Below, in pieces: positions 16,106-24,725 of a stretch of 64,000 nt of DNA (the stretch's first letter is position 1; every line of letters starts with the position of its first letter). Both the position numbers and the translations under genes were made by a program. Source of the stretch: an uncultured Bacteroidia bacterium (GTDB lineage Bacteria > Bacteroidota > Bacteroidia > Bacteroidales > UBA932); assembly GCA_902789245.1 (NCBI GenBank), contig CADAND010000005.1, positions 1 to 64,000 of the forward strand. The letters are read 5' to 3'. The notes beneath the pieces were generated by a model, which saw only the letters and a program-made list of their open reading frames with translations, ran no database searches and was not told where the DNA came from.

Positions 16106-18523
16106 TCAACCGAGGATTTTATGGATTCCTTTCTTCTTTTTCTCTTCGCCGTAGTAGCCGTAGCCGGCGCCATAGCCGTAACCGTAGCCATAGCCGTAGG
16201 AGCCGAAGCCGTAGCCGTGGCGGCGCTTGACCTGCGGGCCGTTGAAGACGATGGCCATGTTGTGCAGGTGGCGCTTCTCGTTGAGCTCGTCGAGCTGCGG
16301 GAGGATACGGCGGTCAAGCTGGCCGCTGCGTAGGATGAAGAGGTTGGTGTCCACGACGCGGTTCATCACCAGCGGATCCGCCAGCATCTGGATGGGCACG
16401 CCGTCGAGCAGGATGTAGTCATAGCTCTCGCGCAGCAGATTGACCAACTCGTCCAGGCGCGGCCGGGCGAGGAGTTCGGTCGGGTTGGGCGGCGTCGGGC
16501 CGGCCGGGATGAAGTCGATGCCCGGGCGGGCGTCCTTGTAGAGGATATCCTCCAGGGTGACATCCAGGTCGTAGAGATAATTCGACAGGCCCAGGGTCTT
16601 GTGCTTGAGCTCGAACGTGCTGGACATGGAGCGCTTGCGCAGGTCCGTGTCAACCAGTACCACGCGCTTCTGTGCGTCCGCGAGACAGGCTGCCATGTTG
16701 GCCGTAACGAAGGTCTTGCCCGAGGAGGACGAGTAGGAGGTCGTGGCGATGACCATCGGGAGCTTGCTGTCCGGATCGAGGAAGGCAATGTTCGTACACA
16801 TCATGCGCATGGCTTCGGTGAAGACGCTGTGCGAATTGGGATCATATACGAAGGGTGACGGCCGGTCTGAGCCGTGTCTGTGCTTGTGCTTGCCGCTCTT
16901 GAAGATGATGTGCCTGTACTCCTTGTTGAGCGGGATCTCCGCCAGGAAGGGCACGTCGATGTTCTCCTCGATCTCCTTACGTGTGCGGATCTTGGTGTCC
17001 AGGAAGAGGCGGGCGATCAAGATGACGGCAGGGATCAGCAAGCCGATCAAGACGGCCAGTGCGATGATCTTCATGCGCTGGGGAGAGACCGGTGTGTAGT
17101 TGGCCCACCCCGGATCGACCACGCGGATGTTGTCGTCCGCCATGGCCTGGGAGATGGCGTTCTCCTCGCGCTTGTTCAGCAGGTAGAGGTAGAGCTCCTG
17201 CTTGATGGACTGCTGCCGCTCGTATTCCAGCATCTGGCGCTCCTTGGTGGGCATGGTGGAGAACTTCTGGATGGCGGCCCGCTCCCGCTCGGAGAGGTCG
17301 CGCCGCTGGATCTCCAGGCTGGTCTGCAGGTTCTGGATCAGGCCCAGGATATTGCTGCGCAGGGTGTTGAGCGATGCGTCCGCCTGCCGGACCGCCGGGC
17401 TCTCCGGACTGCTGGCGGCCACCAACTTCTCCCGTCGCAGAATCTGGTCGTTGTACTGGGTGACCATCTGGTCCACATTGGAATCGTTGATGCCCATGTT
17501 AGCCGGAATCATCTGGAAGCTGTCTGCGGATTTGATCACGTAGTCCTTCAAGTAGCCGGACAGGGCCAGACGCGTCTCGATGTCCACCAGTTCCGCGCTG
17601 TAGTTGCGGCTGTCGCCCAGATACATGGACGCTGCCTGATCGACGCTCATAAGTTGGTTCTCGCTCTTGAACGCCGCCATGCCGCCTTCCACATTGCCCA
17701 ACTCCTGCTCGATGATGGCCAGGCGCTCGTTGATAAAGCGCTCGGTATTGACGGCTACGCGGTTCTTCTCGCGGATAGAGGCTTCGTTATACTTGACAAC
17801 GAGCATGTTGATGATGTCGGCGGCACGCTGCGCATTGTAGTCATATTCGGTCAGCCGGAGAATCTGATCTTCATTGGAAATGCGAAGCTGGGAGATAAAG
17901 CGGTTCGCCGCCGTGGCGACGGAATACTTCCGAACCCGGATCATCTGTCCGTAACAGTCTGGATTGTACCGGGCGGTCGGCAAGAAGACAACGCGGCCGG
18001 AGCCCAGGGAAATCGTGTCTCCCAACGCGACGGATGAAGACCCTTCGTCCGTATGGAGCCGGATGGTGTGTGCATCCAGTGGCATCACGGTGACTTCAAA
18101 GACGCCCGGATCCTCACGCTCACGGTCGAAAGCCATGCGGATCGGAGACAGGGAGGTGTAGAGCTCGACGTCGCGGACTTTGATGCGGTCCAGGTAACTG
18201 ACGTCGGCATCCAGCGCCTTGACCACTTCGGTCATCAGGGACACGGAGCGAAGTTGGAGTTCCTCGTTGCTGACGGATACCGTGTTGATCATCCGGTCAT
18301 AAGTCTCCATACGAACCGTACGAATGTCATCGCCGGGGTTCTTGATGATCGCCGTGACATGACTGCCATACACAAAAGGCATCCGGGCATAGCGGACATA
18401 GGCTATGGCCAGCGATGCCAGGATGGCGATCAGGAACCAGTACCAGTTCCCGATCAGGTAATAGAACAAGTCAACCAGGTTGACCTGCTCGTTGCGCGTG
18501 ACTTTTCTGGCTTGTGGTTTCAT
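16106..18523 (-). CDS. wzc: Wzc-like polysaccharide co-polymerase and tyrosine autokinase
   Basis: An 805-residue fused Wzz-kinase protein that controls chain length and export of the polysaccharide. A membrane helix at about 30-48 is followed by a large periplasmic Wzz domain with coiled-coil helices, and a second helix at about 490-512 (IIALAVLIGLLIPAVILIA). The cytoplasmic BY-kinase domain follows: Walker A with GKTF in TSYSSSSGKTFVTANMA, Walker A' VLVDTDLRKR, and Walker B ILLDGVPIQML. The Walker A loop is Ser-rich, without the usual GEG before GKT. The C-terminus is a Gly-Tyr repeat tail of about 25 residues (encoded by 16148-16225) and then a Lys cluster; its many tyrosines are the likely autophosphorylation sites. 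It lies 3 nt after wza. Confidence 0.94.
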   Translation of the reverse strand: MKPQARKVTRNEQVNLVDLFYYLIGNWYWFLIAILASLAIAYVRYARMPFVYGSHVTAIIKNPGDDIRTVRMETYDRMINTVSVSNEELQLRSVSLMTEVVKALDADVSYLDRIKVRDVELYTSLSPIRMAFDREREDPGVFEVTVMPLDAHTIRLHTDEGSSSVALGDTISLGSGRVVFLPTARYNPDCYGQMIRVRKYSVATAANRFISQLRISNEDQILRLTEYDYNAQRAADIINMLVVKYNEASIREKNRVAVNTERFINERLAIIEQELGNVEGGMAAFKSENQLMSVDQAASMYLGDSRNYSAELVDIETRLALSGYLKDYVIKSADSFQMIPANMGINDSNVDQMVTQYNDQILRREKLVAASSPESPAVRQADASLNTLRSNILGLIQNLQTSLEIQRRDLSERERAAIQKFSTMPTKERQMLEYERQQSIKQELYLYLLNKREENAISQAMADDNIRVVDPGWANYTPVSPQRMKIIALAVLIGLLIPAVILIARLFLDTKIRTRKEIEENIDVPFLAEIPLNKEYRHIIFKSGKHKHRHGSDRPSPFVYDPNSHSVFTEAMRMMCTNIAFLDPDSKLPMVIATTSYSSSSGKTFVTANMAACLADAQKRVVLVDTDLRKRSMSSTFELKHKTLGLSNYLYDLDVTLEDILYKDARPGIDFIPAGPTPPNPTELLARPRLDELVNLLRESYDYILLDGVPIQMLADPLVMNRVVDTNLFILRSGQLDRRILPQLDELNEKRHLHNMAIVFNGPQVKRRHGYGFGSYGYGYGYGYGAGYGYYGEEKKKKGIHKILG
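16148..16225. repeat. Hexamer-rich tract encoding the Gly-Tyr tail of Wzc
   Basis: The plus strand is a run of variants of the 6-mer AGCCGT/AGCCAT/AACCGT in register with the codons for alternating Gly and Tyr. Such tracts can change length in whole-codon steps by slippage, which would alter the number of tyrosines without shifting frame. Confidence 0.6.
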
Positions 18524-18526
18524 AGC

Positions 18527-19303
18527 CTAACGATTCGATAATGCGATAATGTAAAGAATGGAGGATAGAGAGGAAATGGCCGGTGTGAAGAACTTCAGGA
18601 AGACATCTCCTCCACTGGAGAGCTGGACACCCCGGGGCCTGACGTAGATGACGTCGTTCTGCTGGAGGTAGAAGACCGGGGAATTGTAAAGTTCCTTGGT
18701 CTGGAAGTTTACTTGGTAAGCCTCACGTTGGCCTTTCTCGGTGCGGATGACCGTCACGTCGGGAATCTTGGCGGTCTCGAGATCTCCGGAGAGTTGGGCG
18801 AGCAGCTGAATCAAATCCATGCTGCTGCCCTCGACAGGGATGATTTTCTGACCCATCTGACCGATGACGACGACAGAGAAATTCTCCAGCTCGGCTTTGA
18901 CAACAGGTTCTTTGATGTAGCCCCGGCGGGTGATCTCGGCGGAAATCTCCTTCTGCACTTCGTTCAGCGTCTTGCCCTCGACGTGCAGTTCGCCCAGGAT
19001 GGGGAAGTCGATGTTGCCGCGGGCGTCCACGCCGTAGGTCGTGGAGAGCAGGGTACCGCCTTCGCTCTCAATCTGCACGCCGGCGGCATTGAAGGGGGCG
19101 GCCAGCTCCGGCTGGTCGCAGAAGACCTGGATGCTGATCCGGTCATCCACTTTGAGCCGCAATTCGGGTGCCGGGCGTGCGTCAAAGGGCACGTTGTACT
19201 CCAAATCCCGCAGGTAGCTGAGTTTTCTGGGTGTGGAGCAGGCCACCAGCAGTACTCCGACTGCCGGCAGCAGCATCAGTTTAATCAGTTTGTTCATATA
19301 CAT
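18527..19303 (-). CDS. wza: Wza-like outer-membrane polysaccharide export lipoprotein
   Basis: A 258-residue export protein. A lipoprotein signal ends in LLPAVGVLLVACST, with the lipobox Cys near residue 22. A Poly_export domain follows (LRLKVDDRISIQVF), then an SLBB-like region (VVVIGQMGQKIIPVEGSSMDL and YLQQNDVIYVRPRG). A short hydrophobic helix closes the protein (ISSLSSILYIIALS). It forms the periplasmic and outer-membrane exit channel and works with the Wzc encoded directly downstream. The start lies inside the end of the preceding glycosyltransferase gene (23-nt overlap); the second Met at 19297 is equally possible. Confidence 0.93.
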   Translation of the reverse strand: MYMNKLIKLMLLPAVGVLLVACSTPRKLSYLRDLEYNVPFDARPAPELRLKVDDRISIQVFCDQPELAAPFNAAGVQIESEGGTLLSTTYGVDARGNIDFPILGELHVEGKTLNEVQKEISAEITRRGYIKEPVVKAELENFSVVVIGQMGQKIIPVEGSSMDLIQLLAQLSGDLETAKIPDVTVIRTEKGQREAYQVNFQTKELYNSPVFYLQQNDVIYVRPRGVQLSSGGDVFLKFFTPAISSLSSILYIIALSNR

Positions 19304-20435
19304 TGATGATTTTATCGATCATTTGGCGGGAGGTGAAGAGCTCTTCGTAGCGCTTCATCGCGCCCGCGGCGAATTTCTTGTAATTCTGTTCACTGTCGCA
19401 GATTCGCTTGATGGCGAACGCGAGGTTCTTGGGGTCGTCCGGCGGGACGTTGAGGCCGGACTCGCCGTCCTTGTTGACCCACGACACGCCCGAATGCGGA
19501 ATGCGCGTGGATACGACGGGCTTGCCGCAGGACATCGCCTCGATCTGCACGATGCCGAAGGCCTCGGTCTTCTGGTCGGAGCTCATCACGTACACGTCGC
19601 AGGCGCCGAACATGGCCGGCAGCTCGTCCGACGAGAGGTAGCCGAGCAGCCGGACGCGATCCTGCACGCCGAGCGCTTCGATCTGCTTCTCCAGCGCCTC
19701 CTGCAGCGGTCCCTTGCCGCCGATCAGGACGATGTATTCCGGTCCGAGGAGCGAGGCCGCTTCGACCAGGATGTGGAAGCCCTTGTAGGGGACGAGCCGG
19801 CCGAGTGCGAAGACAATCTTGCGGCCGGGATAGCGGGCCCGGACTTCATCCGCCTCCCAGGGGGCGTAGATGACGGGCTGGATGCCGATGGGCACGTAGG
19901 TGACTTTGTCCTGTACGTGGCTCAGGTAGGGGGACTCGCGGATATAGACCGGGGTGGTGCCGATGATGCGCTCGGCCCGGTTGATCAGCCAGGACTGCAG
20001 CGGCACGTAGAAGGCCAGCAGAAGTTTCTGCCGCAGGATGTCGCTGTGCCAGTGCAGGATGACACGCCCCTTGTAGCGGGTGTGCCACAGGGCGAGGGCG
20101 GCCATCGGATCGGGGTGGTGGATGTGGATGATGTCGTACTCTTTCGCATGCTGGAGCATCCAGCGGACCATCGAGAACGACACCATGGTCCCCGCCTTCT
20201 TGGTGATGGCGCGGACACCGATGACGCGGCCGTAGGGACCCAGGTTGAGCTCCAGGGTCTCCTTGGTCTCGGTGATGAAGGCCTGGTGCTCTTCATCCAC
20301 TTTCTCTCCCGGTAACACGGCGCAGAGCATGTCGCACTGGATACCGCGTTCGGCCAGGCCGAAGGTGATATCCCACATGACCTTCTCCACGCCACCCCGG
20401 ATGGGGTAGAATTTACCGAGCTGTAAGACTTTCAT
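19281..20435 (-). CDS. GT4-family glycosyltransferase
   Basis: A 384-residue GT-B fold enzyme of family 4. The N-terminal glycine motif is GKFYPIRGGVEKVMWD and the acceptor-domain middle is IIHIHHPDPMAALA. The C-terminal nucleotide-sugar site is typical: VFALGRLVPYKGFHILVEA, then the EX7E region in KTEAFGIVQIEAMSCGKPVV. It adds a sugar to the lipid-linked repeat unit at the cytoplasmic face; the sugar is not readable. I chose the ATG at 20435 (MKVLQLGKFYP), since 50 residues upstream of it in frame do not look like the family. It overlaps wza by 23 nt and the upstream GT4 gene by 23 nt. Confidence 0.93.
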   Translation of the reverse strand: MKVLQLGKFYPIRGGVEKVMWDITFGLAERGIQCDMLCAVLPGEKVDEEHQAFITETKETLELNLGPYGRVIGVRAITKKAGTMVSFSMVRWMLQHAKEYDIIHIHHPDPMAALALWHTRYKGRVILHWHSDILRQKLLLAFYVPLQSWLINRAERIIGTTPVYIRESPYLSHVQDKVTYVPIGIQPVIYAPWEADEVRARYPGRKIVFALGRLVPYKGFHILVEAASLLGPEYIVLIGGKGPLQEALEKQIEALGVQDRVRLLGYLSSDELPAMFGACDVYVMSSDQKTEAFGIVQIEAMSCGKPVVSTRIPHSGVSWVNKDGESGLNVPPDDPKNLAFAIKRICDSEQNYKKFAAGAMKRYEELFTSRQMIDKIINVYEQTD

Positions 20436-21630
20436 AAAGTCGGATATAGTCTTGGTAACGCTCCTGTTTGCTGAAATGCTGCAAAGCATGTGCCCGGCAG
20501 CGCGCTGCGATGGCCTGCCGGTCCCCGGCAGCCAGTTCGCGGACGCGATCGAGCAGGCCCTGCACGTCGCCCTGCTCCACGACAAAGCCGGTCCCTTCCG
20601 TAACCGCTTCGACGCTGCCGCCCGTGCGGTAGGTCACCACCGGGGTGCCGCAGGCGATGGCCTCGAGGTTGACGGTCGGATAGTTGTCCTGCCAGGTCGG
20701 GTTGACAAAGGCCGTGGCGCGGCTGTACAGGGCGGCGAGTTTGGCCACGTTCTCCGTGCGCTCGATGAACTCGACGCCGGCGGGGAATGCCGCCCGCTGC
20801 TCTTCGCTCATCCGGCCCACGAGCACCAGGTGCTCGCCGTCCTGCAGGCGGCCGGCCAGGTCGATGAAGTCCCGGACGCCCTTCTCTTCGTGCCACAGCG
20901 TGGCCACGCCGAGGATGACGGTGCCGGCGGGACGTTCCGCCTCCGTCCCGGCCGGATGGAAGACCTCCAGGTCGATGCCGTTGTGAATGACCTGGAAGGG
21001 CTTTTTCGCCAGGAAGGAGTGTGCCATCTCCTGCCGGATCCAGTCGGACACGGGAACGATGGTCAGCCGTTCCAGCGAGCCGAAGACACGCTGTTTTATG
21101 CGCCAGTTGCGCGCCGAACGGTCGAAGACCCAGGTTGCGGGGAATGTCCGCTTCTGCGGGCAATGGCCGCATCCCGTCTGCCATTTGTTGCAGCGGGCGG
21201 CGGAATAATAGTAGCAGCGGCCCGTGTAGAGCCAGCAGTCGTGGACGGTCCAGATCACGGGCTTGCCGCTCTCGCGCAGGTACTCGCAAAGCAGGGGATA
21301 GTTGAGCCAGTATCCGTGCACGTTGTGGATATGGATGATGTCCGGATCGATCTCGCGGATGCGCCGGATCAACTGCTTCGTGGCGCGGCGCGAGACCAGG
21401 CCGTGGGCGTCGAAGATGCGCGTGGCTACGGCGTGGAACGCGAGGTCCAGTTTGTTCCCGACCGGGACCAGCTGCGAGCTGTGCTGCGGCACGCCGTCCC
21501 GGGCACCGCTGTAGGCGATATAGCTCTCCCATCCGGCGGCCATGGCGACTTCGCCGATCTCCTTCATGATGCGTCCGGTCGAGGTGTTGAGCCTGACCAC
21601 GGGGTTGATCTGTAACAGTCTGTGTGTCAT
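20413..21630 (-). CDS. GT4-family glycosyltransferase with Cys-rich N-domain (WcaC-like)
   Basis: A 405-residue GT-B enzyme. The N-domain holds IHNVHGYWLNYPLL and a cysteine cluster (TVHDCWLYTGRCYYY, then CNKWQTGCGHCP) typical of the WcaC-like group of capsule glycosyltransferases. The C-domain has LGVATLWHEEKGVRDFIDLA and the donor-site NPTWQDNYPTVNLEAIACG. I chose the ATG at 21630 (MTHRLLQINPVV); the longer in-frame extension upstream is antisense-like, Arg/His-rich and overlaps another gene, so it is not real. Overlaps with both neighbours (4 nt and 23 nt) show tight co-translation. Confidence 0.93.
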   Translation of the reverse strand: MTHRLLQINPVVRLNTSTGRIMKEIGEVAMAAGWESYIAYSGARDGVPQHSSQLVPVGNKLDLAFHAVATRIFDAHGLVSRRATKQLIRRIREIDPDIIHIHNVHGYWLNYPLLCEYLRESGKPVIWTVHDCWLYTGRCYYYSAARCNKWQTGCGHCPQKRTFPATWVFDRSARNWRIKQRVFGSLERLTIVPVSDWIRQEMAHSFLAKKPFQVIHNGIDLEVFHPAGTEAERPAGTVILGVATLWHEEKGVRDFIDLAGRLQDGEHLVLVGRMSEEQRAAFPAGVEFIERTENVAKLAALYSRATAFVNPTWQDNYPTVNLEAIACGTPVVTYRTGGSVEAVTEGTGFVVEQGDVQGLLDRVRELAAGDRQAIAARCRAHALQHFSKQERYQDYIRLYESLTAR

Positions 21631-22499
21631 AACTTTCCGCCGACCAATATGCCGGTCACACGGGGCGCAATCTCGCGCATCAGCAAAAAGATTCCACTCA
21701 TGACGGCGAGTGTCAGGCCGGCCGTACCCAGATAGGTCCCTGCCAGGTCGATGAAGGTATGCGGATCCACGAGGTTGATGAACAGCTTCTTGAGCGAGAT
21801 GACCGGGATGTAGTGGTAGAGGTAGATGAAGAAACACCAGGCGGCGGCATGGACCGGGACCTGGCAGTGAATCTTGCCCAACAGCCGGTCTGCGGTGTCT
21901 CCCTGACAGACGGCGACCCATGCGCCGATGGTGAACCAGATGTTGTACCAGGGCGAACCGCCCACCCAGATCCACACGGCGGCCAGCGCCAGTACGCCCC
22001 AGACGCGGGTGTACCGGACCAGGATCCAGATCAGCGGCGCCACGAGGCAGGCGATGATGAGGTCGCGGATGAACCAGAGCGACATGTTGACCGGCCCCGT
22101 CCAGAAGATGAAAAGCGGTTTGCTCCAGTCGTCTCCGAAGAAGCCCGAGATCATCTCAGGGGCGAAGCGGTGGGCCAGCCAGTAACAGACGAATGCGATG
22201 CCGTTGGCGATCAAATAAGGAATCACCAGCGAGAAGAAGCGCTTGCGCGTTTTCCCCCAGAAGAAGCCTACGTCCGGATCCTTCGGGACATTGCGGAAAT
22301 ACAGGAAGCCGGAGATGATGAAAAACAACGGCACGCACGCCTCCGTGATCAGCATCATGGTGCGACTCAGGAAGTCAAAGACCTCCGAGCGACCTTCCAT
22401 TCCCACCAGTTCGGCATGCCGGCAGACGATGCCGATGGTCAAGACGATCTTCAGCAGGTCCAGGAAGGGGTAGCGTTGCGTTGTCTTCGTCGCGGTCAT
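21627..22499 (-). CDS. Acyltransferase-3 (OafA-type) membrane protein
   Basis: A 290-residue integral membrane protein of the acyltransferase-3 family, with about 8-10 helices. The family N-terminus is visible (RYPFLDLLKIVLTIGIVCRHA, with the conserved His), followed by TEACVPLFFIISGFLYFRN and, later, VNMSLWFIRDLIIACLVAPL. These proteins transfer acetyl or other acyl groups to sugars of surface polysaccharides. It overlaps its two neighbours by 4 nt each. It is the first of three such genes in this locus, which suggests a polymer O-acylated at several positions, or acylation by alternative enzymes. Confidence 0.92.
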   Translation of the reverse strand: MTATKTTQRYPFLDLLKIVLTIGIVCRHAELVGMEGRSEVFDFLSRTMMLITEACVPLFFIISGFLYFRNVPKDPDVGFFWGKTRKRFFSLVIPYLIANGIAFVCYWLAHRFAPEMISGFFGDDWSKPLFIFWTGPVNMSLWFIRDLIIACLVAPLIWILVRYTRVWGVLALAAVWIWVGGSPWYNIWFTIGAWVAVCQGDTADRLLGKIHCQVPVHAAAWCFFIYLYHYIPVISLKKLFINLVDPHTFIDLAGTYLGTAGLTLAVMSGIFLLMREIAPRVTGILVGGKL

Positions 22500-23632
22500 T
22501 TCTTACGGATCTGGTCGTTCATAAAGAGATCCCAGCGCTTCATGATGACCTCCTGGGAGAACTCTTCGGAGATTCGCTTGGCCTGTTCGGACAGGTGGGC
22601 GAGTTGTTCGGGGTGTTCCATCAGCTGCTGCATGGCCGTGGCCAGCGCCTGCAGGTCGCCTTCCGGCACGATGATGCCGTTGATGCCGTTCGCGATGATG
22701 TCGCGCGGCCCGCAGAGGAAGTCGAAGCAGACGGTGGGCACGCCGCAGGCCATCGCCTCGATCATCACCATCGGGAAGCCTTCGTAGTGGGACGTCATCA
22801 CCAGGAAGTCGCTGGCTGCATATTCGTCAAAAATTTTGTCGGTCGGCTGGTTGACGGTGGCGGATTCACTGATACCGAGCCGCACGATTTGCTGCTTGAG
22901 TTTCTCCTCCCATTCGCCCTGGCCGAAGATGTCCAGGCGCCAGAACTTGCGCAGTTCCACCGGGATCAGGGCCCAGGCGTCCAGCAGGCGGTCGAAGCCT
23001 TTCTGGTAGTCCAGACGTCCGACGGCGATCACGCGGTGGTTGCCGGGTTGGTGCTCCTTGTGGGGCATGGTGACGACGGCGTTGGGCATCACGCTCAGGT
23101 TGGGCAGGTTGCCCCACATCTCGGCGTCCTGCCGCGTCAGCACGATGAAGTTGTCGAATTTCCGGACCAGCTTCTCGTCCTGCTTCGTGCGGATGCGGTC
23201 CGCCAGGCCCAGCAGGCCCTTGCGGTTGTACTGCAGGCGGAACTGCTTGTTGAAGTGCAGCTCCAGCATCTTCAGGCTGCCATCATGGATGTCCGGGATG
23301 AAGGAGGATTCCGACGGGTAGAGGGAGACCACGATGTCGGGCCGCTCGCGCATGAGCAGCTCCGTCAGCGCCTTGCGGTGCTTCCGGCGCCGGCGCAGGT
23401 AGCCGAGCGTCTTGGCGATGGGGTTTTTATTGTTGTCATCTTTGTAGTTGATGCCCAGATCCACCATCCGGACTTCCGGCGGGAACTCGTAGAACGGCGG
23501 ACGTCCGTGCTGGTCGGTGGTCACGACCATGGTATCGTAGCCGCGTTCCACCCACCCGCGGAGCTTGTTGAGGAGCACGCGCTCCATCCCTCCGGGGTTG
23601 TAGACATCTGCGTGGCAGTAAATGATCTTCAT
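22496..23632 (-). CDS. GT4-family glycosyltransferase
   Basis: A 378-residue GT-B enzyme. The N-terminus has CHADVYNPGGMERVLLNKL, the sugar-acceptor-side glycine loop of GT4 enzymes. The C-terminal domain has VIAVGRLDYQKGFDRLLDAW and the donor motif SHYEGFPMVMIEAMACGVPT (EX7E). It overlaps the following acyltransferase gene by 4 nt and lies 7 nt after another acyltransferase gene. The specific sugar cannot be told. Confidence 0.94.
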   Translation of the reverse strand: MKIIYCHADVYNPGGMERVLLNKLRGWVERGYDTMVVTTDQHGRPPFYEFPPEVRMVDLGINYKDDNNKNPIAKTLGYLRRRRKHRKALTELLMRERPDIVVSLYPSESSFIPDIHDGSLKMLELHFNKQFRLQYNRKGLLGLADRIRTKQDEKLVRKFDNFIVLTRQDAEMWGNLPNLSVMPNAVVTMPHKEHQPGNHRVIAVGRLDYQKGFDRLLDAWALIPVELRKFWRLDIFGQGEWEEKLKQQIVRLGISESATVNQPTDKIFDEYAASDFLVMTSHYEGFPMVMIEAMACGVPTVCFDFLCGPRDIIANGINGIIVPEGDLQALATAMQQLMEHPEQLAHLSEQAKRISEEFSQEVIMKRWDLFMNDQIRKK

Positions 23633-23639
23633 GGGGTTA

Positions 23640-24722
23640 TTAATTGGTTGGTGTTTTTTCTGTGGGTTGAATCACTTTTCCGAAAAGCAGCTTGGCAAGT
23701 ATGTCGCTGCTTCTAAGAATATTGCTTATGACAAGGCTGATCAGGATAAGGATGACGGACACGGCCGTCGCGACGATAAACTCAAGCAGCGGATTGGCGT
23801 GCGCCGCCAGGAAATCGCCGACGAAAGTGAGGTCGGTACGGATCAGCAGCAGATGAATCAAGTAGATATCCAGGGTGCGTACGCCGATGGTTTGCAGGCC
23901 TGCACCTATTCTCGAATGCTCGTAGTGGTGCCCGTTCCGCCTGAAGTAGGAAAAGACGAGCAGGATGCCGAGGAATCCGGCCAGCGTCTTGATAAGCGAA
24001 TAGGCGGAATAGGAGAAGATGGTGATGATCCACTCCCGGGTCTGGGGCAGTTGCAAAAGAAGCTGGACGACAACAAAGGAAGAGACGATGGCACAGGAAA
24101 CGGCCTGGTTGTCGAGCATGCGCTGGAATGGGTCAAAATATGCTTTGACAGCTGCGCCGAAGAAGAAGAAGATAAAATACTGCAAATTGGCGTAGCCGAC
24201 GAATCCGCAAAGGAATGAATCTGCCCAGGGACAGGATGACGACAGCGAGTATTTTGAGAAGGCGTAAACGAGCACGGCGAACAACGCGCCTGCGCAGAGT
24301 TTTCTCTTCCCGTGCAGGAAGCGTCCGAGTATCCGGTCTCCAATCGAATAGAAGCAGAAATAATAAAAAAGTGTAATGGTAAACCAGTACCCGCATTTTG
24401 CCTTTTCAAACCAGAGATCTCCGAAAGAATACTGGAAGATCAGGCAGAATACGATGGTAAAAATCAATGTAGGAAGCAATTGGACCTGGGCTTTCTTAGA
24501 CAGGAAGTCCAGAACACCGGCTCCGTCGGAGAAACGATTCGATTTGTACATCAGAAAGCCGCTCAGGAAGAAAAACAAGGGCATTCTGAAGGTGATGAAA
24601 ATATCGTTGAAGCTGAATGCGGGCTCATATCCGAAGGTGTGCCCCAGGACGTGATTGTATACCACGAGAATCATGGTGAAACCACGCATTGCATCAAGAT
24701 AGCCGATTCTTTTTTTCTCCAT
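23640..24722 (-). CDS. Acyltransferase-3 (OafA-type) membrane protein
   Basis: A 360-residue integral membrane protein with about ten helices. Family marks are KRIGYLDAMRGFTMILVVYN with the catalytic-region His in VLGHTFGY, and TFRMPLFFFLSGFLMYKSNR. It probably acetylates or otherwise acylates a sugar of the capsule repeat unit. Its base composition is more AT-rich than the flanking GT4 genes, as are the next genes up to about 36 kb, suggesting that this middle part of the locus was acquired separately. Gaps to both neighbours are below 10 nt. Confidence 0.92.
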   Translation of the reverse strand: MEKKRIGYLDAMRGFTMILVVYNHVLGHTFGYEPAFSFNDIFITFRMPLFFFLSGFLMYKSNRFSDGAGVLDFLSKKAQVQLLPTLIFTIVFCLIFQYSFGDLWFEKAKCGYWFTITLFYYFCFYSIGDRILGRFLHGKRKLCAGALFAVLVYAFSKYSLSSSCPWADSFLCGFVGYANLQYFIFFFFGAAVKAYFDPFQRMLDNQAVSCAIVSSFVVVQLLLQLPQTREWIITIFSYSAYSLIKTLAGFLGILLVFSYFRRNGHHYEHSRIGAGLQTIGVRTLDIYLIHLLLIRTDLTFVGDFLAAHANPLLEFIVATAVSVILILISLVISNILRSSDILAKLLFGKVIQPTEKTPTN

Positions 24723-24725
24723 GGT

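Noticed and set aside
20435..21975. N-terminal extensions of the two GT4 genes
   Set aside because: The extra 50 and 115 residues are Arg/His/Pro-rich and overlap neighbouring genes in another frame; the GT4 domains start at the ATGs given.
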